A stretch of DNA of 64,000 bases. Origin: Candidatus Kapaibacterium sp. (GTDB taxonomy: Bacteria > Bacteroidota > Ignavibacteria > Kapaibacteriales > UBA4661). A program made the translations under genes and the position numbers. Location of the stretch: assembly GCA_025455065.1 (NCBI GenBank), contig JALONG010000003.1:186001-250000 (forward strand). The letters are read 5' to 3'. The first letter of the stretch is position 1; each line of letters begins with the position of its first letter. This document shows, in pieces, positions 36,033 through 44,717 of the stretch. Below the pieces are notes generated by a model. The model saw only the letters and a program-made list of their open reading frames with translations. It was not told the DNA's origin and ran no database searches.

Positions 36033-36734
36033 ATGCGTGTTCGCAGTAGAAATGGTAGGTTTCTTTGGTTGGTGCAACTTGGTGTTGCATCTTTGGTGAT
36101 ATGTTCCGTGATGAGTGGTGTAGCCTTTGGGCAGCAAAAACAGCGTGGTCAGGTGCAGCAAACGACGACAAAAAAATTGGGTTCGTCGTCGGTGATGCCG
36201 ATAAAAAAAGAAGCAGAAATGAAAGTGCAGGGTATAGAACCGGTGATAATTGAAGAACGTCGTGAGGATCCTCGGCCCGTTTCACCGCCGCCGCCGCCTA
36301 TTGTAGATCCGCCTGCCCCGTGGGATACGCGTGGTGCTACTCCTAGTACTCCGCCAGGTGGGGGTACTTCTACGCCACCTCCGGAAGAATTAAAAACTTG
36401 TGTGGTATCTTGTTCTTGTACTGATATAGCTGGACCAGAAATAACGAACCAAACCGAGGGTGGATGTACAGACAAAGTATATTTTATGTATAGCGCAACA
36501 TTAACAAAGCATTTTGAGGTTAAATCGGCTGATTGCGGCACAGTAGATAAAAGCAGTGTTTGCAAAGGCAATGTTGGCTATACAGGTTATTCTGTATCGC
36601 TTTCCTCGACGAAATATTCGGGATGTGGGCAACCACCGATTACTACTCAACAATACAGTAATTCAGATGCTGGTTTACCCCCAGCAAATGTTGGTCCGGT
36701 AAGACTAGCAACCTCTTGTAATGGTGGTTATTAA
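36033..36734 (+). CDS. Secreted Pro-rich protein with Cys-rich C-terminal domain
   Basis: The product has 233 residues. ATG 36033 follows GAGGAG. A signal peptide ends at GVAFG. Residues ~65-120 are low-complexity with Pro runs (PVSPPPPPIVDPPAP, STPPPEE), a typical envelope-spanning or extended linker. The remaining ~110 residues carry eight cysteines (CVVSCSC, GGC, ADC, SVC, SGC, SC), suggesting a disulfide-linked exported domain. No family recognised. It opens a run of four exported-protein genes on the plus strand. Confidence 0.82.
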   Translation: MRVRSRNGRFLWLVQLGVASLVICSVMSGVAFGQQKQRGQVQQTTTKKLGSSSVMPIKKEAEMKVQGIEPVIIEERREDPRPVSPPPPPIVDPPAPWDTRGATPSTPPGGGTSTPPPEELKTCVVSCSCTDIAGPEITNQTEGGCTDKVYFMYSATLTKHFEVKSADCGTVDKSSVCKGNVGYTGYSVSLSSTKYSGCGQPPITTQQYSNSDAGLPPANVGPVRLATSCNGGY

Positions 36735-36781
36735 AGCCCAATTTTGAATAAACTTGACACCAATAATTTTCCACAAACTTT

Positions 36782-37657
36782 ATGAAAAAACATATTTATC
36801 ACTTCCTCTGTCTAGCTGTATTCTGTTTAGTAATACAGTCATGCACATCAGGTAGTATTGGTTCTAATTCTAATGAAATTGTTGATATTAGTACCGTTAA
36901 TGCGAAACTTATTCACAAAAGCCATGGAAGCTCTCTAACAATGACTTCTGCCATTATTCCGCCCGATCCATGGATTGCTGGTGAGAAAAGAGATCAACTG
37001 TTCCGTGAATATCAGGGCACAAATGAAGATTATATTGTTAGCCAGTTTGCCAAATCTGTTGTAAAAATGGAATCGTGGCAACAGGTTCATATAGCCGCCC
37101 AAGAGTGTATTAACAAAACATCTCAAGGGTATTATGCCTTTTATGCCCATCAACTTGTTGCTTCAACTATGCTTACAACATACTTTCTTTTGGAAAAACC
37201 AACCCCTGAGGTGCAAAAGGCTGTTGGATACTACATGGACATTTTGGCAAAGTATAATAATTTCGTTGAACCAAACGTCAAGTCCGCAATGCTTTCAATG
37301 TTAATTGGTTACTGGAGTGAAAGTAAAATCAAAGACTTTGCCCAAAAAAGTTATGCTGCAATTTCATATAATTTGGCAACTGAAAAGTTTTTACAAAATT
37401 TTTACCAGTTACGACACAATGACCTGTTGAAACAGCTACCTGACCAATATTCTGCTTTGTCTGCTAGCCAGGCTGCAACAAAAATTGAAGAGGCTTTGTT
37501 CGTCGAGTTTTTAACATTTCCAAAGCGTTCAAAACCTTTTCCGAACTGGTTAAATAATTGGGAAGAGTATAAACAAAGTACCCAAGACAAGCCCGAAAGT
37601 ATAGCTATCTTGGCGCTTTTAGCGCAAGGCAAATTTGCTACGACTTCAAAAAAATAA
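36782..37657 (+). CDS. Lipoprotein of unknown function
   Basis: The product has 291 residues. The signal peptide ends in a lipobox-like VIQSC with Cys21 as the lipid anchor. The mature protein is largely alpha-helical with repeated aromatic-rich helices (YYAFYAHQLVASTMLTTYFLLEKPTPEVQKAVGYYMDIL). No recognised domain. It starts 47 bases after the Pro/Cys-rich gene and is probably in the same transcript, ending at a strong terminator. Confidence 0.82.
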   Translation: MKKHIYHFLCLAVFCLVIQSCTSGSIGSNSNEIVDISTVNAKLIHKSHGSSLTMTSAIIPPDPWIAGEKRDQLFREYQGTNEDYIVSQFAKSVVKMESWQQVHIAAQECINKTSQGYYAFYAHQLVASTMLTTYFLLEKPTPEVQKAVGYYMDILAKYNNFVEPNVKSAMLSMLIGYWSESKIKDFAQKSYAAISYNLATEKFLQNFYQLRHNDLLKQLPDQYSALSASQAATKIEEALFVEFLTFPKRSKPFPNWLNNWEEYKQSTQDKPESIAILALLAQGKFATTSKK

Positions 37658-37663
37658 ATTACC

Positions 37664-37700
37664 GTGGCTACCGCCCCACCCCAGAGCGGTAGCCATTTTT
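37664..37700 (+). terminator. Rho-independent terminator after the lipoprotein gene
   Basis: TGGCTACCGC (37665-37674) pairs perfectly with GCGGTAGCCA (37686-37695), followed by TTTTT. It lies 8 bases past the stop. Confidence 0.92.
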
Positions 37701-37725
37701 CACACAAACCAACAAACGTCCAACA

Positions 37726-38259
37726 ATGAAACAAACACTCCTCTCTCTCGCATTATTCCTTACCGTGCAGACCTACGCCGATGCACAAGAATTAGTGATA
37801 TGGAAGGACAGCAAGACAGAAAAATACGGCTTCAGCGACCAAGAAGGAAATATCGTCATCACGCCGCGCTACGACGTTTTGAAGCCATTGCGTAATGGGA
37901 TGTGGATGTCCAAATTTGGGGGAAAGTATGGGGTTTTGAGCAAAAGCGGTAAGGAGATTATCACGTCAAAATATGATTCGGTGAAAGTCGCAACTAACGG
38001 CTTTATTGTTGTCGGTCTTGCACGAAAATTCGGCGTGGTCAATCCGCAAGGCAAAGAAATTATTGCACCAACATTTGATGCCGTCGAACTTTTGGATAAT
38101 AAGTGTGTGAAAGTGAGCAGTGGTGGGAAGTTCGGTTGCTTTGCTGAGTCCGGAAAACAGTTGCTTGCGGCGGAATACGACGACATCAAGTTTTTGGAAG
38201 GAAACCAAGTACAAACCCGCAAAGGTACAGCAGTGCGGATACAGGCACTTTCTCATTAA
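37726..38259 (+). CDS. Secreted WG-repeat protein
   Basis: The product has 177 residues. The signal peptide ends near TYADAQ. Four tandem WG/KWG-type repeats fill the mature part (KYGFSDQEGNIVITPRYD, KYGVLSKSGKEIITSKYD, KFGVVNPQGKEIIAPTFD, KFGCFAESGKQLLAAEYD), each ~33-40 residues. WG repeats are common on exported proteins of Bacteroidota and are thought to bind other proteins. Specific role unknown. Confidence 0.88.
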   Translation: MKQTLLSLALFLTVQTYADAQELVIWKDSKTEKYGFSDQEGNIVITPRYDVLKPLRNGMWMSKFGGKYGVLSKSGKEIITSKYDSVKVATNGFIVVGLARKFGVVNPQGKEIIAPTFDAVELLDNKCVKVSSGGKFGCFAESGKQLLAAEYDDIKFLEGNQVQTRKGTAVRIQALSH

Positions 38260-38304
38260 CGCTTCTTTTCGCAATTTCTCAATACTTTTATTGCTCTCAA
38301 GATT

Positions 38305-39561
38305 ATGCGCCTTCCAATGACGATGTTTTGTCTCATGCTTATCTTTTTCCTCCAGCAATATTCTGTCCTCTGCCAAACACCCAATAATTGGCGGACATTC
38401 GTAGATAAAGCTCTTGTACGGCTGATGGTGAAAGACACAAGCGGCGCAATAGAGCGCTTTCAAACGATAGTAAAAGGCTCTGGGGACAGTGCAGAAGCAT
38501 ATTTACAGCGAGGGCTGTTTTATGTTGGCATACGGTATTACGACAGTGCAATGGATGATTTTGCCACTGCAATTCAAAAAATGCCCACCAATAAAGAATC
38601 CTTTCTTGCACGAGGTTCTATTCTTTTTGAACGTAAACAATATTGGGATGCCCTGAAAGATTTGAATGAAGCAATCGTGTTAGATAATGATTTCACCGAA
38701 GCCTACTATATGCACGGACTGGCTGCCATGCGGCTTCAAGACTACAACGCTGCGGCAATGGATTTTGCTGATGTGCTGCGGTTGGATTCGCTTCATACCA
38801 ACGCACACTATCAAATCGCTGTTATCGCTATTCAACAAAAACGCACCGCCGACGCACTCAGTTCGCTCAATACAGTTCTGCGTTTACAGCCTCTGTTTGC
38901 AGAGGCATACACCATTCGGGCTGCTGCATTGATTGATTTAGGAAAAGCACAGGAAGCCTGTCCGGATTTGGTCGAGGCGGTGAAATTGGGAAATAAATCT
39001 GCGTTGGAGATTTTGCGAACTCAATGCGGTAAATACATATCTATTAAAGGTATAGACAGCTTGCAAACATTTACTATGGAAGAGGTTGCAGTTGTAGGAG
39101 TTCGAGACGAGTATGCACGCGCAGCAGCAGAAATGAAACTTATTGCGGCACGCTGCGGAGCGGTAGCCTCGGTTCTTGCAAACCGTGTATCGGGACGGTA
39201 CACATCTGCACGCGGTACTAGAATTCATGGTTTGTTCGCTAATCGCACAGATACTAAGCCTCTGATTGTTGGTACAGGTCCCTTGCCAATGGTCACAATG
39301 AATGATATTGATGTACAAGGATCAATCGGGCTTAACCTTGATGATTTTATAGCGCTTACTGCTGATCGCGTTGTGGTCAGTAAAAATTCTGCTATTCAGC
39401 AAAAGTTCAATCAAGTCATACAACGACGCAATATGCTTAGAACGTTCCTTGATGGTCAGTTGCCGACAGAAGCAAGGGGAGTAATCAGAGAAATTGCTAC
39501 TGAGATTACACAGATCGCGGAATTGTTTGCAAAAGAAGTATCAGGTACTGCAAAAAATTGA
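38305..39561 (+). CDS. Secreted TPR protein
   Basis: The product has 418 residues. A signal peptide is present (LMLIFFLQQYSVLCQ). Five or six tetratricopeptide repeats span ~30-230 (EAYLQRGLFYVGIRYYDSAMDDFATAIQKMP, EAYYMHGLAAMRLQDYNAAAMDFADVLRLD, EAYTIRAAALIDLGKAQEACPDLVEAVKLG). The C-terminal ~190 residues have no recognised domain. TPR solenoids hold protein complexes, and export suggests an envelope partner. It follows the WG gene by 45 bases and may share its transcript. Confidence 0.88.
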   Translation: MRLPMTMFCLMLIFFLQQYSVLCQTPNNWRTFVDKALVRLMVKDTSGAIERFQTIVKGSGDSAEAYLQRGLFYVGIRYYDSAMDDFATAIQKMPTNKESFLARGSILFERKQYWDALKDLNEAIVLDNDFTEAYYMHGLAAMRLQDYNAAAMDFADVLRLDSLHTNAHYQIAVIAIQQKRTADALSSLNTVLRLQPLFAEAYTIRAAALIDLGKAQEACPDLVEAVKLGNKSALEILRTQCGKYISIKGIDSLQTFTMEEVAVVGVRDEYARAAAEMKLIAARCGAVASVLANRVSGRYTSARGTRIHGLFANRTDTKPLIVGTGPLPMVTMNDIDVQGSIGLNLDDFIALTADRVVVSKNSAIQQKFNQVIQRRNMLRTFLDGQLPTEARGVIREIATEITQIAELFAKEVSGTAKN

Positions 39562-39608
39562 TGTGCTTACAACCCCAGATTCTCAATGTTCAATGAGAGT
39601 TGCCCCAT

Positions 39609-41057
39609 TTACCGCCCTCGCCGCGAAGTATTCGCCGCAGCCGCGCCAAGAAGTGCGTCGTAGCCGCCAAATTGCGGATTACGGTAGTAAAACAGCGCAT
39701 AAAATGTGTGGTTTGCCGAGAGCGAGTTTCCTTCACATTCTTCAAAATCATACGCCTCAACAGTGCCTGTTTGCTTGCTTAAAGTGCCTGAAGCGTACAA
39801 GTAATTATGCCGTCCGCGACGAATCCACTGCGCAAGCGTGTATTGGTGTAACGTGCTGTCATAGCGCATTTTCCAATCGGGCAGTGCTTGCCAATTATTA
39901 AACGAACCCATCACGAAAATTTCCCGCGACGAAGGCGCTCCTTCACTTGCTAACACAAATTCCATCAGCACATACTCATCGCGGCTTGCTTGCACACCTG
40001 CACTCGAAAATGCACCGTCATCGGCTCTCATAAACATTACGCCGTTCCGCCGCAAATCTGCCAAAGCAAAGCGCAACGGGGCTGTGGAAGCAGGGAAGCG
40101 CAAGGCATCTCGAATATCCAAAACGCGATATTCATTTTCCGCCGGAACAGCCGTTATGCGAAAGCGTTTTTGTCCGCCGGAAAAACCCAACACCGTGATT
40201 TTCGATGAGCGCCCGTACATCTGCTCCACACGGCTTTGGTCGGGCTTTTGCGTTATTACAAAAGGCTCGTTCCACCGCCACGCACGGTAAAGCGTAACGG
40301 TGTGAAAATTTTCATCAAAAAACTGCGGAGGCGCACTAATGGCTGCTTCCACAAGGTTTGCCGCAGGGCTTGTGCCACCGATTCGAGGGCTATATCCGTC
40401 GGGCAACAGCACCAGCGACGTTGCTGTTTCTTGGTCCACGACGAAAAACCGTGCTTCCCCAATAGGCGTGGCCATATCTTCGGCATCAAATATTTTCGCT
40501 TTCCAATTCCCCGAAAACCTTAGCTGCACTTCGCTGCTCGGCACGGTAAAACGGGCGCGATGCGTGAAATACCGCGAAAACGTGTTTGCTTGAAACACTT
40601 GAATTTGTGTGATGCGAAGCGACGGGTCGTTGATAACGAAATTTTTATCCTCCACCCAAAACGCATCACAATGGGTGAGCGTGGCGATAAACGCCGGCTG
40701 CACCGCACATTGCACATCCACTTCTACCGTTACGAAACTGCTTCCAATCACGCCCGAAGCGTCGTTTGCTGCCGCGTTTTGTCCATTTTGGTCTTGCGGC
40801 GTACCAAAGACGTTTTGCGGTGCGCGGGTGATTATCGGCGGCGCAGCCTCACTGTTTCCACCAAAAACCCGCACATTCAGCACCTGCGGTTTAGAACTCA
40901 CGCCACCGCCGGAACGTGCTGCAGCAATCAATGCCGCACACGAAGAATAAAGCGGTGCGCAAAGAATAATGCAAAGCAAGAAAAAACCCGCACTGCCCGA
41001 AAAACGAGCAATGGTGCGGGTTTGAAAAGGATACCATTTATCAGAAAAACTACCCAT
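39609..41057 (-). CDS. DUF5103 protein, type IX secretion system plug homologue
   Basis: The product has 482 residues. A hydrophobic N-terminus ends at PLYSSC, so it is probably a lipoprotein (non-ideal lipobox, Cys40). The N-terminal domain matches DUF5103/T9SS plug: ATLTHCDAFWVEDKN, then FSRYFTHRARFTVPSSEVQLRFSGNWKAKIFDAED and GEARFFVVD. The later part (FNNWQALPDWKMRYDSTLHQYTLAQWIRRGRHNYLYA) resembles the DUF5103 C-terminal and CBM48-like beta sandwich. In Flavobacterium the Plug protein closes the periplasmic side of the SprA translocon. It lies 28 bases downstream of proC on the same strand. Confidence 0.88.
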   Translation of the reverse strand: MGSFSDKWYPFQTRTIARFSGSAGFFLLCIILCAPLYSSCAALIAAARSGGGVSSKPQVLNVRVFGGNSEAAPPIITRAPQNVFGTPQDQNGQNAAANDASGVIGSSFVTVEVDVQCAVQPAFIATLTHCDAFWVEDKNFVINDPSLRITQIQVFQANTFSRYFTHRARFTVPSSEVQLRFSGNWKAKIFDAEDMATPIGEARFFVVDQETATSLVLLPDGYSPRIGGTSPAANLVEAAISAPPQFFDENFHTVTLYRAWRWNEPFVITQKPDQSRVEQMYGRSSKITVLGFSGGQKRFRITAVPAENEYRVLDIRDALRFPASTAPLRFALADLRRNGVMFMRADDGAFSSAGVQASRDEYVLMEFVLASEGAPSSREIFVMGSFNNWQALPDWKMRYDSTLHQYTLAQWIRRGRHNYLYASGTLSKQTGTVEAYDFEECEGNSLSANHTFYALFYYRNPQFGGYDALLGAAAANTSRRGR

Positions 41058-41085
41058 CGTTATCTACGCCTTTATTTTTGACACC

Positions 41086-41910
41086 TTAATTTTTTACAGG
41101 TTTTGCCACATAGAGGTTCATTGCTTTATCGGAAGCCGTTGTAATTCCGCGAATGAGCGCAGAACTGAAGCCTTGATGCTCCATTTCGTTCAGCCCGGCA
41201 ATCGTGCAACCGCGTGGCGTGGTTACTTTATCAATTTCGCTTTCGGGGTGTGAGCCGGAAAGCAGCAACGTAGCGGCTCCACGAGCCGTTTGTGCAGCCA
41301 TTTTGATAGCTTCGTCGGCATGAAAACCAATTTCAATGCCGCCTTGTGAAGCAGCGCGAATTGCCCGCAGGAAAAATGCAATACCGCAAGCACAAAGCGC
41401 CGTTGCCGATGTCATCTGCTCTTCATGGATAATGACCGTTGCGCCGACGGTATCGAAAATTTGCTGTGCAACACCCAGCGCCGTTTGATGTTCCGTATCC
41501 GCCGCAAGGCAAGTCATAGATTCACGTATGGCAATCGCTGTATTCGGCATTGCGCGAACAACGGGCGCATTTTTGCCTAATTGTTTGGTAATTTCTGCGA
41601 TGCTTGCACCGGAAACAACGGAAATAATGATATGTTTCTTCGGATTCACTTCTTTTTTGATTTCCGTCAGCACTTCGTTCAGTTGTTGCGGCTGCACAGC
41701 CAAAATCACGATGCTTGCTGTTTTCAGAGCATCAGCGTTGCTGGCTGTTACGGTAACATTTTGTTTTGCTAAATCTGCCAAAAGGCTCGTTCTGCGGCGC
41801 GTGATGGTAATGTTTTTTGCAGGAAGTAGCCCAGATACAATCAAGCCCTGCGCAATCGCTACGCCAAGATTTCCGCCGCCTAAAATCGCAATAGTATGGT
41901 TAAAATCCAT
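41086..41910 (-). CDS. proC: Pyrroline-5-carboxylate reductase
   Basis: The product has 274 residues from the ATG at 41910, which places the Rossmann motif AILGGGNLGVAIAQGL at the very N-terminus as usual. Longer upstream frames are non-conserved. ProC reduces delta-1-pyrroline-5-carboxylate to proline with NAD(P)H. Other landmarks are VILAVQPQQLNEVL, VVRAMPNTAIAIRESMT, the substrate-binding end MTSATALCACGIAFFLRAIRA and TTPRGCTIAGLNEME. The nearby P5C dehydrogenase gene (42902..44455) uses the same intermediate in the opposite sense. Confidence 0.96.
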   Translation of the reverse strand: MDFNHTIAILGGGNLGVAIAQGLIVSGLLPAKNITITRRRTSLLADLAKQNVTVTASNADALKTASIVILAVQPQQLNEVLTEIKKEVNPKKHIIISVVSGASIAEITKQLGKNAPVVRAMPNTAIAIRESMTCLAADTEHQTALGVAQQIFDTVGATVIIHEEQMTSATALCACGIAFFLRAIRAASQGGIEIGFHADEAIKMAAQTARGAATLLLSGSHPESEIDKVTTPRGCTIAGLNEMEHQGFSSALIRGITTASDKAMNLYVAKPVKN

Positions 41911-42004
41911 GAATACGTTGGTGAATGTGAAAGAGAAAATTTGCCATGACAAACAAGTGGATACAAGCGCTTCAAACTTATTCAAATTCTGCGACATAGC
42001 CCAC

Positions 42005-42062
42005 GAAAAAACCCGATTCCCCTCGCAACACCGCATCTGTGGCTGTGTGGAAAGGAATCGGG
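42005..42062 (-). terminator. Rho-independent terminator of the methyltransferase gene
   Basis: CCCGATTCC (42012-42020) pairs with GGAATCGGG (42054-42062) with a long loop that can itself pair. Read on the minus strand it runs into six T. It lies 26 bases past the methyltransferase stop. Confidence 0.8.
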
Positions 42063-42087
42063 TAATTTGATCGTTTTGCGAAATTTC

Positions 42088-42840
42088 TTACGACGTGCGA
42101 GAATTGCCAAAGGTTATGACAGAAATCCATGCGAACCGCTTCATTACTGGAAAATAGCGGAAGACAGCTTGGTCGAAAGATTCAAAGCCCTTCAAAATGC
42201 GGTCAAACATTGTTGAGTTCCGAAAAATAATCGTACCGATTGAAGTCAAATGAAAAAACTCAATCTCCATGTTGGTAAAATGTTTTTTCATTAGTCGAAA
42301 ATCCTCCATGACTAACGGATGCTCATCAACCGTCCTTAAACGCGGCGTAAGCGTGCGATAAAGGTTGATAACGGGATTATGCCCCAACGGTTCAAAAAAT
42401 ATTGCTTTACCACCCGGGCGAAGGACACGTGCAATTTCCGGCAGAGATTTTGACAAATCCAAATGGTGCAAAATCCCCGAACCACAGACGTAATCAAACG
42501 AAGCATCAGGAAATTCCAGACGTTCGGCATCCATTACTAAGAATGAGGTATTTTGGCTCACCCCCAAAGACGCTGCCATATCCGTCGCTTGTTCAATAGC
42601 GACATCAGAAATGTCAATACCTTTGACAGAGCAGCCCCTGGCAGCCAACCCAAATGCCTCAGAACCAGGTCCGCAGCCATATTCCAGTACGTTACTTCCC
42701 GCCGGAATATCGTTCAAATACTTACGGTAAAGTCCTTTACTGGGTTTTGTAACGGCATAGTATTTATCCGTTACATGGCGCTCTCCACTATCGAAGATAT
42801 GATTGTGAAATTCGCGTTCTCGCTCTTGTCGTGTTTCCAT
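42088..42840 (-). CDS. Class I SAM-dependent methyltransferase
   Basis: The product has 250 residues. Motif I VLEYGCGPGSEAFGLAARG, motif II-like GIDISDVAIEQATDMA, the DAERLEFPDASFDYVCGSGILHHLD segment and RVLRPGGKAIFFEPLGHNP identify a Methyltransf_11-type enzyme. The C-terminal ~80 residues may bind a lipid, quinone or sugar substrate (two aromatic-rich helices). Substrate not identifiable. Single-gene unit with its own terminator. Confidence 0.92.
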   Translation of the reverse strand: METRQEREREFHNHIFDSGERHVTDKYYAVTKPSKGLYRKYLNDIPAGSNVLEYGCGPGSEAFGLAARGCSVKGIDISDVAIEQATDMAASLGVSQNTSFLVMDAERLEFPDASFDYVCGSGILHHLDLSKSLPEIARVLRPGGKAIFFEPLGHNPVINLYRTLTPRLRTVDEHPLVMEDFRLMKKHFTNMEIEFFHLTSIGTIIFRNSTMFDRILKGFESFDQAVFRYFPVMKRFAWISVITFGNSRTS

Positions 42841-42901
42841 ACTTACAATAACAGTAAAACCTTTACTTTAAGAAAGTTGTGGGAATTTCAAACATCGCAA
42901 A

Positions 42902-44455
42902 TTACGAGACTTTTTTCGTAACCGATTTACCCTGCATGAACAGCAGCAAGTAATCGCGGCTTCCGGCTTTGGAATCTGTACCGCTCATATTAAATCCGCC
43001 AAAAGGATGCACATCCACGAGTGCGCCTGTACACTTGCGATTGAGGTACAAATTGCCGACAAAAAACTCATTCCGTGCGCGTTCCAAACGTTCCTCGCTT
43101 TTGCTGTACAGAGCGCCTGTTAAGCCAAATTTCGTGCCATTGGCAATTTCCAGCGCATGGTCGAAATTTTTTGCTTTAATCACCGCCAACACCGGACCAA
43201 AAATTTCTTCTTGCGCAATGCGGGCTGTGGGAGCAACGTCATCAAAAATCGTCGGCTCAATGTAATATCCGTTCAACTCATCAACTTTTTTCCCACCCGT
43301 CAGCAGCTTTCCTTCGCTTTTGCCAATTTCAAGATATTCCAAAATTTTCTTCTCGGATTTCAAGGAAGAAACCGGTCCGGCAATCGCATCATCTTTTGCA
43401 TCACCGATTTTGAGTGCTTTAGTGGCAGCAACGAGTTTTTCAACGAACTCTGCATGAATTTTTTCATCCACAATCACACGCGAACACGCCGAGCATTTTT
43501 GCCCCTGAAACCCAAACGCCGCAGCAACAGTGCCTTTGACGGCTGAATCAATATCGGCATCGTCGGCAACAATCGTCGCATCTTTGCCGCCCATTTCCGC
43601 AATGACGCGCTTTATCCACAGTTGCCCGGGCTGCGTTTTTGCGGCACGCTCGTTAATGCGTAGCCCAATGCCCATGGATCCGGTAAACGTCACAAAGCGG
43701 GTTTTGGGGTGGTCCACCAAAAAATCACCCACTTCGAGCGGGTCGGCAGACAAAAAGTTCAGCACACCAGCAGGCAAGCCAACTTCACGCATAATATCGG
43801 CAAAGAGCCAACCCATCATGGGCGTTTCGACAGCAGGTTTCAACACGACGGTATTTCCCGCAACAATAGGTGCGACGGCTGTTCCGGCAAGAATGGCAAA
43901 GGGAAAATTCCACGGTGTTACGACAAACCCCGCACCAAGCGGCACGTAGAAGTAGGAATTATCCTCGCCGTCAATTTTTGTGAGCGGCTGCGGCTGTGCG
44001 TAGCGAAGCGCTTCGCGTCCGTAAAATTCGAGGAAGTCAATCGCTTCGCAGGTGTCGGCATCGGCTTCGAGGTAATTTTTTCCCGCTTCGGAAATCATCC
44101 ACGCATTGATTTCCAAGCGACGTTTACGAATCACATCGGCTGCTTTGAAGAGGTATTCGGCACGCTCGGCAGGTGGTACATTTTTCCATGATTCAAATGC
44201 CTTCCAAGCAGCATTCAAAGCGGCTTCTGCGTCGCTTTGGGTGGAAAGTTGAAACGTTCCGATTGTTTCGCTGAGATTCGAGGGGTTAATCGAAGCGAGT
44301 TTTTGTGCAGTAACGACTTCTTTTCCGTCAATGATGTTCGGATATTCTTTCCCAAATTGCGCACGAACCTTGTCGAGTGCTGCTTTTTGCTGTGCTGCAA
44401 TGGCAGGGTCTTGGAAATTCAAGTATTCTTCGGGTTTGTAGGGCGGACGACTCAT
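42902..44455 (-). CDS. L-glutamate gamma-semialdehyde (P5C) dehydrogenase
   Basis: The product has 517 residues from ATG 44455, the length of RocA/PutA-type single-domain P5C dehydrogenases. It oxidises glutamate-5-semialdehyde to glutamate with NAD+ in proline degradation. Visible motifs are VVTPWNFPFAI, TFTGSMGIGLRI, the catalytic Glu in VIAEMGGKDATIV, the catalytic Cys region FGFQGQKCSACSRVIV and EEIFGPVLAVI. The frame extends 58 codons upstream without conservation. No proline dehydrogenase gene is in the window. Confidence 0.94.
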   Translation of the reverse strand: MSRPPYKPEEYLNFQDPAIAAQQKAALDKVRAQFGKEYPNIIDGKEVVTAQKLASINPSNLSETIGTFQLSTQSDAEAALNAAWKAFESWKNVPPAERAEYLFKAADVIRKRRLEINAWMISEAGKNYLEADADTCEAIDFLEFYGREALRYAQPQPLTKIDGEDNSYFYVPLGAGFVVTPWNFPFAILAGTAVAPIVAGNTVVLKPAVETPMMGWLFADIMREVGLPAGVLNFLSADPLEVGDFLVDHPKTRFVTFTGSMGIGLRINERAAKTQPGQLWIKRVIAEMGGKDATIVADDADIDSAVKGTVAAAFGFQGQKCSACSRVIVDEKIHAEFVEKLVAATKALKIGDAKDDAIAGPVSSLKSEKKILEYLEIGKSEGKLLTGGKKVDELNGYYIEPTIFDDVAPTARIAQEEIFGPVLAVIKAKNFDHALEIANGTKFGLTGALYSKSEERLERARNEFFVGNLYLNRKCTGALVDVHPFGGFNMSGTDSKAGSRDYLLLFMQGKSVTKKVS

Positions 44456-44637
44456 AAAAAAACTTGACCTGAAAATGTGAAGAAAAGGAAAAATTTGTCT
44501 GTAAATTTGTCTGCGGAATTGTACGACTGCAAACTTACCTGAATTTCGGAGAACATCCAAGATGAGTTTCGCTCTGCGCGAAAAGCGAGTATTGATGAGA
44601 TACAGAGAGCAGGGTCTATGCCACTGCACAGAAATAA

Positions 44638-44669
44638 TTTGGATGCTTCCGAAAAAAGGTGTACCTTTG
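44638..44669 (+). promoter_or_regulatory. Bacteroidota-type promoter of the split tRNA-fMet gene
   Basis: TTTG (44638-44641), a 20-base spacer and TACCTTTG (44662-44669) match the TTTG/TAnnTTTG consensus. The -7 box ends 15 bases before the tRNA 5' end. This is the best full promoter match in the window. Confidence 0.65.
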
Positions 44670-44717
44670 TAGTCTATTCAATACCGCGAGGTGGAGCAAT
44701 TGGTAGCTCGTTGGGCT

